33,254 nucleotides of DNA, taken from assembly GCA_027024155.1 (NCBI GenBank), contig JALVTE010000071.1, positions 1-33,254 of the forward strand, in the 5' to 3' direction. Numbering within the stretch: the stretch's first letter is position 1; the number at the start of each line of letters is the position of its first letter. The notes beneath the pieces are model-generated. The model did no database searches, had not been told where the DNA came from, and worked only from the letters and a program-made list of their open reading frames with translations. A program made the position numbers and the translations under genes. The stretch comes from Campylobacteraceae bacterium (GTDB lineage: Bacteria > Campylobacterota > Campylobacteria > Campylobacterales > Sulfurovaceae). Positions 23,561 through 32,250 of the stretch are shown piece after piece.

Positions 23561-25388
23561 CAACCAACTCCTGAAACAACACTTCATACTTAGCGTTAAT
23601 CTCTTCCTCTCTCTCACTGGCTATCTCTAATTTCTCAAACAGTTCATCTACTTGCTGTTGTAACTCACCTATCTCTTTGGAGATTTCCATAATTTTGCTA
23701 TTGTCAGCCTTTGTAGAAGCCTCTTCTAGTATGCTGTTTTTAGCCTCTATCTGCTCTTCTAGTCTCTCTATTTTCTTCTCACAATCTGCTATCTCTTTTG
23801 TGTATGGTTTACGCTCTTCGTTTCGCTCTTTTGTGAGCTCTTTTTTTCTCTTCTTTTGCTCTTTGTAATTTATTTTTGGCTTTTTCTTTTTAGGTTTTAG
23901 CTCTTCATCTTCCCAGCCAATTTTTTCTAAAAATTCTGTATATGTGCCATCAAAAAACTCTGCTCCACCTTTATGAAAAATTATTAAAGCATCTGCCAAT
24001 TTATGTAAGAGCATCTCTGAGTGAGTTACCATAATTACTGAGCCTTTAAAGCTCTCTATTGCATCTGCTAGGGCATCGATAGATTGCATATCTAAGTGGT
24101 TTGTTGGTTCATCCAAAAATAGCATATTTGCAGGTGTAGCTATAATTTTTCCAAGCATTACACGGCTTCGCTCTCCACCTGAAAGTACCTCTATCTTTTT
24201 ATCGCCCAAATCACCGCTAAACATCATACGCCCGGCAATATTTCTACACTCTGGAATTCCTATATTTTTACTAGCTGTTGCTATCTCTTCGACTATTGTG
24301 TTTTTTATATTTAGACGCTCTATATTTGTCTGCCCAAAGTGTGCAAACTCTGTTGATGGATGGTAACTTAGTTTGCCTTGTTGTTGCTCTAACTCACCAG
24401 CTATATAGTTAAGCAGTGTCGATTTACCTTTACCATTTTTACCGATAATTATAATCTTCTTACCCTTTTCAATGGCAAAGTTTACATTACTAAATAGAGG
24501 CTTGTTTGCATCGTACCCAAAGCCCAACTCTTCAGCTCGCAAAAGAACTTTTGCAGGTGTATCGCGGTAGTTAAAGTTAAAAGCCAAATTTGCATCGTTA
24601 GCTAAATCTTCCATATCATCCATTTTATCTAACTCTTTTTGTTTAGACTGAGCAAGTGCGGCAGTAGAGGCTCTAGCTTTGTTTCTTGCTACAAACTCCT
24701 CTAACTCTTTTCGTTTTTTATCTTGGTTGGCTTTGGTCTTTTCGTAAGTTTCATCTTCTAACTCTAGTGTAGAGTAGTATTTATGGCTATCGCCCTCTAT
24801 TAGACGCAAAGTTTTTCTCTGTACGCCCATTGTATGCGTTGTTACAGAGTCCATAAAATCTCTATCGTGGGTAATTAAAATAACTTCTCCATCGAATGAC
24901 TTTATAAAACCTCTTAGCCATCTAAGCGAAGGCAGGTCAAGGTAGTTTGTAGGCTCATCTAGTAGTAACATATTTGGCTCAGTCGCTAAAAGTTTAACCA
25001 AATTTATACGAATTTGGAAACCTCCTGAAAAGCTAAGAGGGTCTTTGTCTAAATCCTCCTCGCTAAAGCCAAGCCCAAATAGTAGTTTCTCTATTTTATA
25101 AAAGTTCCACTGCTCATCTTCTGGCAATACAAGAGCACACTCTTGCCTAACTGTTGGCTCGCTAAATTCCAAGTGCTGTTTAAGTGCACCTATGCGATAG
25201 TTTTTAGGTATATTAATCGAACCGCTATCATACCCCTCTTCGCCTAAAATCATTTTAAAAAGTGTAGATTTTCCAGAACCGTTACGCCCAACAAAACCGA
25301 TTTTTTGCTGTGATTGCACTTTTAAGTTTACATTATCAAAAAGAGTCTGTGCACCAAAACTTTTTGAGATATTTGCTAATTGTATCAT
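23556..25388 (-). CDS. ABC-F family ATPase (Uup/EttA-like, ribosome-associated)
   Basis: Encodes 610 aa with two ATP-binding cassettes and no membrane segments. Cassette 1 has Walker A GRNGSGKST, signature LSFSGGFQIRI and Walker B LLLDEPTNYLD. Cassette 2 has GKNGKGKST, LSGGERSRV and LFLDEPTNHLD. A charged linker at about 225-280 (the P-site tRNA interaction motif region) lies between them, and the last 100 residues form a long Glu/Lys coiled coil as in Uup. ABC-F proteins act on ribosomes, relieving stalls or, in some branches, giving antibiotic protection. Here a housekeeping role is likelier. I chose the ATG at 25388 (MIQLANISKSFG). A TTG eight codons upstream overlaps a TATAAT promoter box and is unlikely. 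Confidence 0.92.
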   Translation of the reverse strand: MIQLANISKSFGAQTLFDNVNLKVQSQQKIGFVGRNGSGKSTLFKMILGEEGYDSGSINIPKNYRIGALKQHLEFSEPTVRQECALVLPEDEQWNFYKIEKLLFGLGFSEEDLDKDPLSFSGGFQIRINLVKLLATEPNMLLLDEPTNYLDLPSLRWLRGFIKSFDGEVILITHDRDFMDSVTTHTMGVQRKTLRLIEGDSHKYYSTLELEDETYEKTKANQDKKRKELEEFVARNKARASTAALAQSKQKELDKMDDMEDLANDANLAFNFNYRDTPAKVLLRAEELGFGYDANKPLFSNVNFAIEKGKKIIIIGKNGKGKSTLLNYIAGELEQQQGKLSYHPSTEFAHFGQTNIERLNIKNTIVEEIATASKNIGIPECRNIAGRMMFSGDLGDKKIEVLSGGERSRVMLGKIIATPANMLFLDEPTNHLDMQSIDALADAIESFKGSVIMVTHSEMLLHKLADALIIFHKGGAEFFDGTYTEFLEKIGWEDEELKPKKKKPKINYKEQKKRKKELTKERNEERKPYTKEIADCEKKIERLEEQIEAKNSILEEASTKADNSKIMEISKEIGELQQQVDELFEKLEIASEREEEINAKYEVLFQELVD

Positions 25389-25411
25389 TAAGTATCCATA
25401 ATTTTTACGCA

Positions 25412-25461
25412 ATTATACAATATAATAGAAAAATTACACTTCATTTTGATATACTTATAAT
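25412..25461. promoter_or_regulatory. Divergent promoter region (ABC-F leftward, DUF945-like rightward)
   Basis: A minus-strand TATAAT at 25417-25412 lies about 24 bases before the ABC-F ATG at 25388. A plus-strand TATAAT at 25456-25461 lies about 20 bases before the ATG at 25482, with AAAGGA in between as ribosome site. -35 boxes are not clear on either side. Confidence 0.45.
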
Positions 25462-25481
25462 AATAGATTCAAAGGATTTAA

Positions 25482-26876
25482 ATGAAAAAATTAGCATTAG
25501 TAGCAATTATAGGTGTGGCTTTAACAAGCTCAGTAAATGCTAAAGATACAAATATAGTAGAAAAAGTTATGCAGTGTAATACTGTTTTGACAAATGGAGC
25601 ACTTCAATTTAATGCTCAAAAAAGTGGTGATGGTTACGATATTAGTATAAAACCAGAAAATAAAACTTACAGTGCTATCTTTAATAAAAATGCAAAAATT
25701 CATATTAGTGTAGATGAAGGTCCACTAATTACAACACCTAGTTTTGGCTTTGGAAAAGCAGGCTTAAAAGCTAGTGGAGATGCATTAAATATTTTTAGCA
25801 AAGAGCTTCTTAACGATATAGATAAAAAGTTAAAAAAACATCCAAAGTTTACTTACGAAGGGAAAGTTAGCTTTGGTGGAGAGTTGAACTCTAAAAGTGT
25901 TATAGATGGAATTACAATAAATGATGATGGAGCTACATTTAATACATCTAACTTCATAATTAATAATAGTATGGATATAGATAATTGTATCGGGAAAATG
26001 GATATACATATTCCAAGCATAGATATAATAAATCAAAAGCCTAAAGGCTCTCTTAAAGCAAAAGATGTCGATATAGTTTCAGAAATCACAGATAAACCTG
26101 TAGATGGTATAGCACTATTTGGAATTACTAACATAAAAGTAAAAGAGTTATCATTTAAAGATAAAATAGGACAGAAAGATGTAGATGCAAAATTTTCTCT
26201 TAATATAGATACCGAGAGTAAAAAAGTAGATAATAAATATATGGATATTGTTTTTAAATTGGAATCTGAAGCATTAAATACAAATACAATCGCACTTGCA
26301 CAAGGTATTAAAAAAACAGAACTAGATTTAGAGTTAAAAAATGCACAAATAGATGGTATTTTAGGTTTAGCAAAGCTTAGTCAAGAGATAGATAAGCTAC
26401 AAAATGATTTAACTCAAGCTAGTATGAAAAATGATGATATAGCACTTCAAAAAGCTCTTGTAAAGATGAATGAATTAACATCTACAAAGAGTGTTGATAT
26501 ATATAATAAAGTAATGGTAAAAGATAAAACTCGCTTAAAATTAGACTTTAGCTTAGATGGTGAAAAAAGAAGCTTTGTAAAGCTAGATTTACTATACAAA
26601 GCTAATCCAATTAGTGGAAATATTCAAAGTGCTATGATAGAGTTAGCCGCTCAAAATCTAGCAGTCGCCGATGGAACTTTTGAGGTACAATTAGATAGCA
26701 CAATGGCAACAGCAGTAAATCCATTTGCAATGATAGCCTTAGATATGCTAAAAGCAAAAGGCTTTGCAACAGTTAAAAATGGAGTTTATCACTTAAAAGG
26801 TGAACTAAAGGGTGGAAAAATTGTAATAAATGGCAAAGCTTATACCCTACAAGAGCTTAGCCGAGCACTATTTTAA
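25482..26876 (+). CDS. Exported DUF945 (YdgA-like) protein
   Basis: Encodes 464 aa with a signal peptide cut after about VNA (residue 20). The body is a series of beta-rich segments like other large DUF945/YdgA and AsmA-like envelope proteins: KASGDALNIFSKELLNDIDKK, FGITNIKVKELSF, and a late VADGTFEVQLDST. The C-terminus KGGKIVINGKAYTLQEL corresponds to the final strand-and-loop typical of YdgA. A helical stretch at about residues 295-330 interrupts the beta pattern. Proteins of this family are thought to be periplasmic or inner-membrane-tethered, and their function is not established. It is transcribed rightward from the promoter shared with the ABC-F gene. A REP-like hairpin follows the stop. 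Confidence 0.7.
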   Translation: MKKLALVAIIGVALTSSVNAKDTNIVEKVMQCNTVLTNGALQFNAQKSGDGYDISIKPENKTYSAIFNKNAKIHISVDEGPLITTPSFGFGKAGLKASGDALNIFSKELLNDIDKKLKKHPKFTYEGKVSFGGELNSKSVIDGITINDDGATFNTSNFIINNSMDIDNCIGKMDIHIPSIDIINQKPKGSLKAKDVDIVSEITDKPVDGIALFGITNIKVKELSFKDKIGQKDVDAKFSLNIDTESKKVDNKYMDIVFKLESEALNTNTIALAQGIKKTELDLELKNAQIDGILGLAKLSQEIDKLQNDLTQASMKNDDIALQKALVKMNELTSTKSVDIYNKVMVKDKTRLKLDFSLDGEKRSFVKLDLLYKANPISGNIQSAMIELAAQNLAVADGTFEVQLDSTMATAVNPFAMIALDMLKAKGFATVKNGVYHLKGELKGGKIVINGKAYTLQELSRALF

Positions 26877-26887
26877 ATAGACACCCT

Positions 26888-26980
26888 GTAGGGGTAACCC
26901 TTGTGGTTACCCAAAATAAAAATAGCCAAGAAACTTCTTACAAAATGGCAACAAGGGTAGCCACAAGGGCTACCCCTCAT
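26888..26980. repeat. REPIN-like head-to-head pair, family 1
   Basis: GTAG at 26888-26891 is followed by GGGTAACC, loop CTTGT and GGTTACCC. After 42 bases an inverted unit reads, on the minus strand, GGGTAGCC, CTTGT, GGCTACCC, preceded by TGAG in place of GTAG. The paired inverted arrangement matches a REPIN with one decayed end. It lies directly after the DUF945-like gene and might serve as its transcript end. Confidence 0.6.
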
Positions 26981-26982
26981 TG

Positions 26983-27200
26983 CCATTAAGTTAAGGATTT
27001 TATATCGGTAAAATGATATGCTATAAAATAATGCCATCGCCGTCATTCTGAGCAGATGCGAAGAATCTAGTTTAAACAGCTGTAAAGCTAAGAGTTTATA
27101 CCGGCTTTTTGAGTTAGATTCTTCGCTTCACTCAGAATGACGGCGATTGTAAACTTTAATTTTACTACAATTTATGGGAGTAAATTCCTTAACTTAATGG
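26983..27200. repeat. Composite nested palindrome, copy C (outer inverted repeat)
   Basis: Outer arms CCATTAAGTTAAGGATT at 26983-26999 and ATTCCTTAACTTAATGG at 27184-27200 are near-perfect complements. The right flank (TTTACTACAATTTATGG) matches copy A. The left inner flank (TATCGGTAAAATGATATG) does not, so the two copies differ on one side of the central unit. Confidence 0.65.
27033..27150 (-). repeat. Central inverted-repeat element, copy C (inverted)
   Basis: Reads GCCATCGCCGTCATTCTGAG, GCGAAGAATCT, then AAACAGCTGTAAAGCTAAGAG and CCGGCTTTTTGAGTTAGA. This core is the reverse complement of the core in copies A and B, so the element lies in the opposite orientation between outer arms that keep theirs. 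Confidence 0.75.
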
Positions 27201-27258
27201 TATTGGGGCTACCCTTACACTGTTTTAAACAACTCTACAACTCTTAAAAAGGTAAAAA

Positions 27259-29046
27259 ATGTGCTCAATTTTTGGAAGTATAGAAACTGTTGATAATGTA
27301 TTGGAAGCTTTTAATACTCTAGCCCATCGGGGTGAAGATAGCTCTAAATACATACAAACTAAAAACTACTTTTTTGGGAGCCACCGTCTGAGTATTGAGA
27401 GTATCGGCAAAGAGCAGAACCAACCACTACAAAGTGGTGATTATATAGCACTTTTTAATGGAGAGATATATAATTACAGAGAGTTAATTACAAAGTGTAA
27501 TTTAAATGCAAGTGATGAGATAGAGACAATACTAGAGCTGTTTAAAATTTATAAAACTGGCTTTGTAGATATGCTTCGCGGAATGTTTACTATAACTATA
27601 TTTAACACAGCAACTAAAGAGCTTTGGCTATTTCGTGACTTAATTGGTAAAAAGCCTCTCTACTGGGCACAACAAGAAAACAGATTCTACTTTGCAAGTG
27701 AGGCAAAAGCTCTACACTACCTGCTTGGTTTTAATTTAAACAGACGAAATATTCACAACTTTTTGGGCTTTGGTGCGACTATTAGCCCAAATACATTAGA
27801 TAGAAATATTTTTAAACTGCCACCAGCTTCGAGCTTCTATTTTAATGGTAGCGAAACAAAAATAGAGTGCTACGAAGAGTTACTTAGCCAAAAGGTAGAG
27901 TACAACACACTACTTCAAGCTAGCCAAGCTTTAGAGAGTAGCTTAACTAGTGCTGTAGATATGCGTATTCCAAATGGTGTTAAGTGGGGAGTACTTCTAA
28001 GTGGAGGGCTAGACTCTTCGCTTGTATCGGCACTCGCTTCTAAAAATGCTAAAGAACCGATAAATCTATTTAGCATCGGTTATGAGGGTTACGAAAAGTA
28101 TGATGAACGAAAGTATGCAAAAGAGGTTGCCAAGCACCTGAATGCAAACTTTTACAGTTTTAACTTTACAAAAGCTGACTTTTTTAACACACTCGAAGAG
28201 ATGTTAAAATTTATAGATGACCCAATAGGTGACCCTGCACAAATTCCACTCTACTTCTTAATTAAAAAGGCTAAAGAGAGGGGCATGAAAGTACTACTAA
28301 GTGGAGACGGAAGCGACGAGCTATTTTTAGGCTACCGAGTCTATAAAGAGTATTTAATGATGGAGCAGGTAGCAAATATGCCATATGCAAACTGGCTAAA
28401 AAATTATCTAAAATCTAACTTTAGCCAAAACAAAGAGTGGGAGTGGTACAAAAGAGCACTGAACAAAGAGCCAATATTTAGAAGTACTGCCGAAATTTAC
28501 ACTGATAGGCAACTAAATATGTTGCTTAGACTACAGGAGCGAGATGGTAAAAATTTTGAGTCTTTGCAAGAGTACTACAATAACTTTAAAAATAGTGGCA
28601 GAGATATTATAGATTGGTACAGTTACTGCGATATAAAAGTAAATTTAGCCGAATATTTTTTAGTAAAGATAGATAGAGTAAGTATGGCATTAGGTGTTGA
28701 GGTGCGAAGCCCATTTATAGATAAAGAGGTAGTACAAACTGCCTTTAAAACCGACCCAAACATTCGCTTTAACCCAGACAATGTAAAAGAGATTGTAAAA
28801 GAGGTAGCCAAAAAATACTTGCCACAAAGCACAATTACACGAAAGAAAAAGGGCTTAAGCTACCCATTTATAGAGTGGATTTTGGAAGAGAATGGCATTG
28901 ATACTATATATGAGGCAAATGATAAATTTAATTTTTTAAAAACAGAGCATTTAGATTACCTAAGTTCAAAAGCCAAGAGTGGCAAATTTAAACAGCATCT
29001 CTTCCCTCTATATATGCTATCTAAGTGGTTATTAAAAAATTTATAA
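27259..29046 (+). CDS. asnB: Asparagine synthetase (glutamine-hydrolysing)
   Basis: Encodes 595 aa. The N-terminal Ntn glutaminase domain starts Met-Cys2 (MCSIFGSIE), with Cys2 as the nucleophile after Met removal. AHRGEDSS and LFNGEIYNYREL complete its glutamine site. The C-terminal synthetase domain has the PP-loop LSGGLDSSLVSAL and LLSGDGSDELFLGY for ATP and aspartate. VEVRSPFIDKEVV and RKKGLSYPF are typical of AsnB. It converts Asp, Gln and ATP to Asn. In some bacteria such paralogues modify envelope sugars or peptides, but nothing nearby points that way. ATG at 27259 must be the start because Cys has to be residue 2. The last six bases overlap the convergent FAD gene. Confidence 0.93.
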   Translation: MCSIFGSIETVDNVLEAFNTLAHRGEDSSKYIQTKNYFFGSHRLSIESIGKEQNQPLQSGDYIALFNGEIYNYRELITKCNLNASDEIETILELFKIYKTGFVDMLRGMFTITIFNTATKELWLFRDLIGKKPLYWAQQENRFYFASEAKALHYLLGFNLNRRNIHNFLGFGATISPNTLDRNIFKLPPASSFYFNGSETKIECYEELLSQKVEYNTLLQASQALESSLTSAVDMRIPNGVKWGVLLSGGLDSSLVSALASKNAKEPINLFSIGYEGYEKYDERKYAKEVAKHLNANFYSFNFTKADFFNTLEEMLKFIDDPIGDPAQIPLYFLIKKAKERGMKVLLSGDGSDELFLGYRVYKEYLMMEQVANMPYANWLKNYLKSNFSQNKEWEWYKRALNKEPIFRSTAEIYTDRQLNMLLRLQERDGKNFESLQEYYNNFKNSGRDIIDWYSYCDIKVNLAEYFLVKIDRVSMALGVEVRSPFIDKEVVQTAFKTDPNIRFNPDNVKEIVKEVAKKYLPQSTITRKKKGLSYPFIEWILEENGIDTIYEANDKFNFLKTEHLDYLSSKAKSGKFKQHLFPLYMLSKWLLKNL

Positions 29047-30456
29047 CTTCATAGGATTAACAACATCGGCAAGCTCTTTTGGGTAGCCCCTTGCTTTGGC
29101 TATGGCTTCAGATAAACTTTTTAATTCACTCTCTTTTAAGTTTTTTAAGTGTTTTAAATTTTGAGTAAAATCTTTATTTGTTAATTTTAACTTTTTTAAC
29201 TCTTTGGCTATCTCTTTTGCCATTGTTGTAGCGGATGATACTTTAACAATTTCGCATCTTGCGTAGTTTTTAACAAACTCTACTTCGGCACCTCTTAAGC
29301 TAATGTTGCAGCCTGGAATTTGCTGTGCACCATATAGTGGCTTGAATGCCTTTTTCGCTTCTTGTGCAAATTTTGGTATAAAAAAGCCCATATGTGCTAC
29401 GGCTTGTTTTGTTCTAAGTTCTAATTCACTTTGGCTCCAGCCATACTCTATTTTATCTATAAAACTATCTTCTAGCTTTGGTTGTGCACTATTTGGCGTA
29501 GCTTTGGCTAAGCCATTTTTATATAGTGTAATATCTTTACTCATTCCGTGTAGCTGAAAGTAGTTAGATGGATAGGGAGTAAATTGTGCCATTCCTTCAC
29601 TGCTTCCACGCTCGCCGTGAAATATGATTTCTGGAAACTTAATATTGCATTCCCAATTTGTTATGTAAGCAGCTTTAAACTCTACCATTCTATCTTTATG
29701 CAAACCTAGCATATCATCTATATACCCACTTTTAAAGCCAGCTGCATTTATTAGAAAATCAAACTCTTGACTCTCTATTTTATTATCTTTAAAATAGCTA
29801 ACAGTATATTTACTACCCTCTTTTTTAATATCTGTAACTTCTGTATTTAAATTTAAATCTATATTATCAATACTATTTAAACTAAGTTCAGCCCCAGCTG
29901 ATAGTTTAAACATATTTAATCCATACTCTTGAACAACAATTACAGGAAATTGTAGAGTATCTAAATTGGTATATTTTGCAAAAGGAATTAGCCATTCATC
30001 TACATTTTGTGGCTTATCTTTTGGCTCTTTTTTTGCCAACTCTTCCAATTTAGCTTTTGAATACAATTTATAATAATCTTTCCAATCTCCTAAAATAGTA
30101 TTTGTACTATCTGCTTCTATTAACTTTTTATACTCTAATTGTAGCATTTTAAGTGTAGGTAGAAAATCTTGAACATCTTTCTTAAAACGTTTTGGATACG
30201 CAATAATAGTGGGACGTTTATCTACACAAAATGGGTAATATCTTGCAAACTCTACAGACTCTTTTAATAACTGTACTCTCTCTTTATCTGTAATATCAGG
30301 ATATAAGTTACCGCCTGCGTGAAGGTGACAAAATGGAGGACCACCAACAAGGCTATCTTTTGCTTCAAAAAGTTTTATATCTATATCTAATTGGCTAAGA
30401 ATTAAAGCAGAGCTAACACCAGCTACACCACCACCAATAATTGCTACCCTAGCCAT
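29041..30456 (-). CDS. FAD-dependent oxidoreductase of unknown substrate
   Basis: Encodes 471 aa. The N-terminus VAIIGGGVAGVSSA is a Rossmann GxGxxG dinucleotide site, with the acidic residue in LFEAKDS that binds the ribose of FAD. A mid-protein FLINAAGFKSGYID is the second FAD-contacting block of DAO/MQO-like flavoproteins. The segment after the FAD site (GGPPFCHLHAGGNLYPDI) is probably at the active site. There are no membrane segments, and the last 70 residues are Lys/Leu-rich and helical. It is cotranscribed with the HAD phosphatase (8-base overlap ATGGCTAG), so the two may act in one route. I cannot name a substrate. Confidence 0.75.
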   Translation of the reverse strand: MARVAIIGGGVAGVSSALILSQLDIDIKLFEAKDSLVGGPPFCHLHAGGNLYPDITDKERVQLLKESVEFARYYPFCVDKRPTIIAYPKRFKKDVQDFLPTLKMLQLEYKKLIEADSTNTILGDWKDYYKLYSKAKLEELAKKEPKDKPQNVDEWLIPFAKYTNLDTLQFPVIVVQEYGLNMFKLSAGAELSLNSIDNIDLNLNTEVTDIKKEGSKYTVSYFKDNKIESQEFDFLINAAGFKSGYIDDMLGLHKDRMVEFKAAYITNWECNIKFPEIIFHGERGSSEGMAQFTPYPSNYFQLHGMSKDITLYKNGLAKATPNSAQPKLEDSFIDKIEYGWSQSELELRTKQAVAHMGFFIPKFAQEAKKAFKPLYGAQQIPGCNISLRGAEVEFVKNYARCEIVKVSSATTMAKEIAKELKKLKLTNKDFTQNLKHLKNLKESELKSLSEAIAKARGYPKELADVVNPMKL

Positions 30457-31123
30457 TTAAAAGCCTTGGAATTTGAGCTAAATTATCTACTATTACAGTT
30501 GGATTCAATGCTTTAATATCTTCATTGCTATAGCCATATGTTACAGCTATAGTGTCGATATTTGCAGCTTTGGCAGCTGATATATCATTGCTAGAGTCGC
30601 CTACCATAACACTATTTTTAGGTTCAATATTAAAATTGTCACAAGTAGCTATTAGCATATCTGGAGCTGGTTTTTTAGCTATATCTTCAGTTGCACCTAA
30701 GATATAGTCAAAATAGCTATCTATTTTAAGATTTTCTAATATTGAATTAACAAATTGATGAGGTTTATTTGTTACTAATGCTATTTTATAACTATTTTTT
30801 AACTCTTGCAGTGTCTCTTTTGTATTTGAAAAAAGTGTAGTCTTAGCATTTAAATTTTGACTATAAAAGTTCAAAAAGATACTATGTGCATTTTTAAACT
30901 CTTGCTTATTAATTTCAATACCATCTACATCCACCCTATTTAATAGAGTTCTTTTTATAAGCAATTCAGAGCCTCTACCTATAAAATCTTTAACTCTATC
31001 TAAACTAATTGGCTCTTTGTTTAACTCTTTTAACATCAGATTTATTGCATATGCAATACTTGGCAGAGAGTCTATTAAAGTACCATCCATATCGAAGATT
31101 ATTAACTTTTTATTATTTAACAT
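30449..31123 (-). CDS. HAD-superfamily phosphatase (phosphoglycolate phosphatase-like)
   Basis: Encodes 224 aa from the ATG at 31123. HAD motif I is IIFDMDGTLIDS (nucleophile and acid Asp), motif II is ALVTNKP, motif III Lys is in DIAKKPAPDM, and motif IV is VMVGDSSNDISAAKAA. The helical cap between motifs I and II fits the Gph/PGP subfamily, which clears 2-phosphoglycolate or acts on other small phosphates. Substrate choice is uncertain within this family. A GTG four codons upstream is also in frame, but GGA eight bases before the ATG favours the shorter start. It is coupled to the FAD oxidoreductase downstream. Confidence 0.85.
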   Translation of the reverse strand: MLNNKKLIIFDMDGTLIDSLPSIAYAINLMLKELNKEPISLDRVKDFIGRGSELLIKRTLLNRVDVDGIEINKQEFKNAHSIFLNFYSQNLNAKTTLFSNTKETLQELKNSYKIALVTNKPHQFVNSILENLKIDSYFDYILGATEDIAKKPAPDMLIATCDNFNIEPKNSVMVGDSSNDISAAKAANIDTIAVTYGYSNEDIKALNPTVIVDNLAQIPRLLNG

Positions 31124-31127
31124 CTTA

Positions 31128-31151
31128 TAGTCCACTATTTAAATTGGACTA
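31128..31151. promoter_or_regulatory. Palindrome over the start region of the HAD gene
   Basis: TAGTCCA at 31128-31134 and TGGACTA at 31145-31151 are perfect 7-base inverted arms around a 10-base AT-rich spacer, just upstream of the ATG at 31123. It could be an operator or an RNA hairpin next to the ribosome site. Evidence is the symmetry only. Confidence 0.35.
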
Positions 31152-31218
31152 TTTTTATCGTATTGAAGCTTAAAACAAGTTTATTTATCAATTTAATTTG
31201 ATATTATGGTATTAAATA

Positions 31219-32250
31219 TTAATCTACCACCTTAACTATGCTACCTCTTTTTAGTTTAGAAAATAGTAAATTAGATACATTCTTAGGAAGTCTAATACAT
31301 CCGTTTGAGCCTGGGTATCTTTTTACATGGCTACTTGCGTGTAGTCCAATTCCACCACTTGTAAGACGCATCCAATTATATAATGGAGCACCTACAACTT
31401 TTACGCCTTTCCATGAACCCCTATATTTTCTTCTATCTCCATGGTAAATTCTTTTTCCATTTCTATATATATCTACAAAAATTGTAGAGCGTTTTGTAGC
31501 AATTTTTTCCATTATTCTAAATGTTCCATATGGAGTATGTTTATCTCTGTATGTTCTTGTATTTGGCTCAAATTTATGTTTTGCACCAGTAGTACAAGGA
31601 GCAGATAGTGCAACTTTACCATTTACCAGTAGTTTTACTCTCTGCTCACTTACATCTACTTTTAAAATAGTTTTAGCTCTTTTTGCTCTACTTAAAAGTT
31701 TACTATCTTTATATACTGCAAAACTTCTTCTTAAATTAACAGATCTTCTAAAGGCTTCATAAGAGTTAATTTTTTGTATTTTTTTAACTTTTGATAATTT
31801 TTTACTTGGAGTTTTATTGCTTTTAGAAGTAGGAGTATCTGTTTTTATATTAGAGCTATTTTTCGCAATATTTTCTTTATTAATTTCATTTTTTTTATTT
31901 AAAGAATTTTTAATATTTTTTAACTCATTAATTTGAGCTAACTTTTTTGCCAACTCTTTATCTAATGTTATTTTTGTCATTTGACCAACATATCCTGTTG
32001 CTGGAATATTGTGTTCTTTTTGAAAATTTATTATAGCTTCTTTGGTTTTTTCATTCCATTTACCATTAACAGCAATTTTATTTTTACTATTAATATTTAA
32101 AAATTTTTGGACTAATGTTATCTCTTGTTTTACATTAGGACATTTTTGAGTTTTTGTTATATCACATATATCATGAATCTTTGTAAAACTTGATGCTTGA
32201 GTAACAGTTAAAAGAATTGTTGAAGTAGTAATTACTTTTAAAAATCCCAT
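31219..32250 (-). CDS. L,D-transpeptidase with N-terminal peptidoglycan-binding domain
   Basis: Encodes 343 aa with an N-terminal signal peptide (about 19 residues, ending TQASS). Residues about 35-100 are a PG_binding_1-like helical domain (VQKFLNI, NGKWNEKTKEAIINFQKEH). A Lys/Asn/Ser-rich linker follows to about 190. The C-terminal YkuD domain starts ILKVDVSEQRVKLLVNGK and holds the catalytic HASSHVKRYPGSNGCIRLP motif, with Cys318 as nucleophile and upstream His. It would make 3-3 cross-links or attach proteins to peptidoglycan in the periplasm. Campylobacterota relatives of this fold can also be L,D-carboxypeptidases that set cell shape, so the exact activity is not certain. It is apparently monocistronic. 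Confidence 0.9.
   Translation of the reverse strand: MGFLKVITTSTILLTVTQASSFTKIHDICDITKTQKCPNVKQEITLVQKFLNINSKNKIAVNGKWNEKTKEAIINFQKEHNIPATGYVGQMTKITLDKELAKKLAQINELKNIKNSLNKKNEINKENIAKNSSNIKTDTPTSKSNKTPSKKLSKVKKIQKINSYEAFRRSVNLRRSFAVYKDSKLLSRAKRAKTILKVDVSEQRVKLLVNGKVALSAPCTTGAKHKFEPNTRTYRDKHTPYGTFRIMEKIATKRSTIFVDIYRNGKRIYHGDRRKYRGSWKGVKVVGAPLYNWMRLTSGGIGLHASSHVKRYPGSNGCIRLPKNVSNLLFSKLKRGSIVKVVD

Larger units (their letters stand above)
26877..27258. other. Repeat-filled intergenic region before asnB
   Basis: These 382 bases hold a family-1 REPIN-like pair followed by composite palindrome copy C, which contains an inverted central element. The last roughly 40 bases before asnB are unique, with AAAAAGG as probable ribosome site. 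No coding frame is apparent. Confidence 0.8.

Noticed and set aside
25389..25412. TTG start adding eight residues to the ABC-F protein
   Set aside because: The TTG overlaps a TATAAT promoter box for the same gene, and family members begin at MIQLANISKSFG-like sequence.
20691..27150. Three dispersed repeats as a CRISPR or tRNA-like cluster
   Set aside because: Copies are kilobases apart, about 118 bp long and in mixed orientation. The folds do not resemble tRNA.
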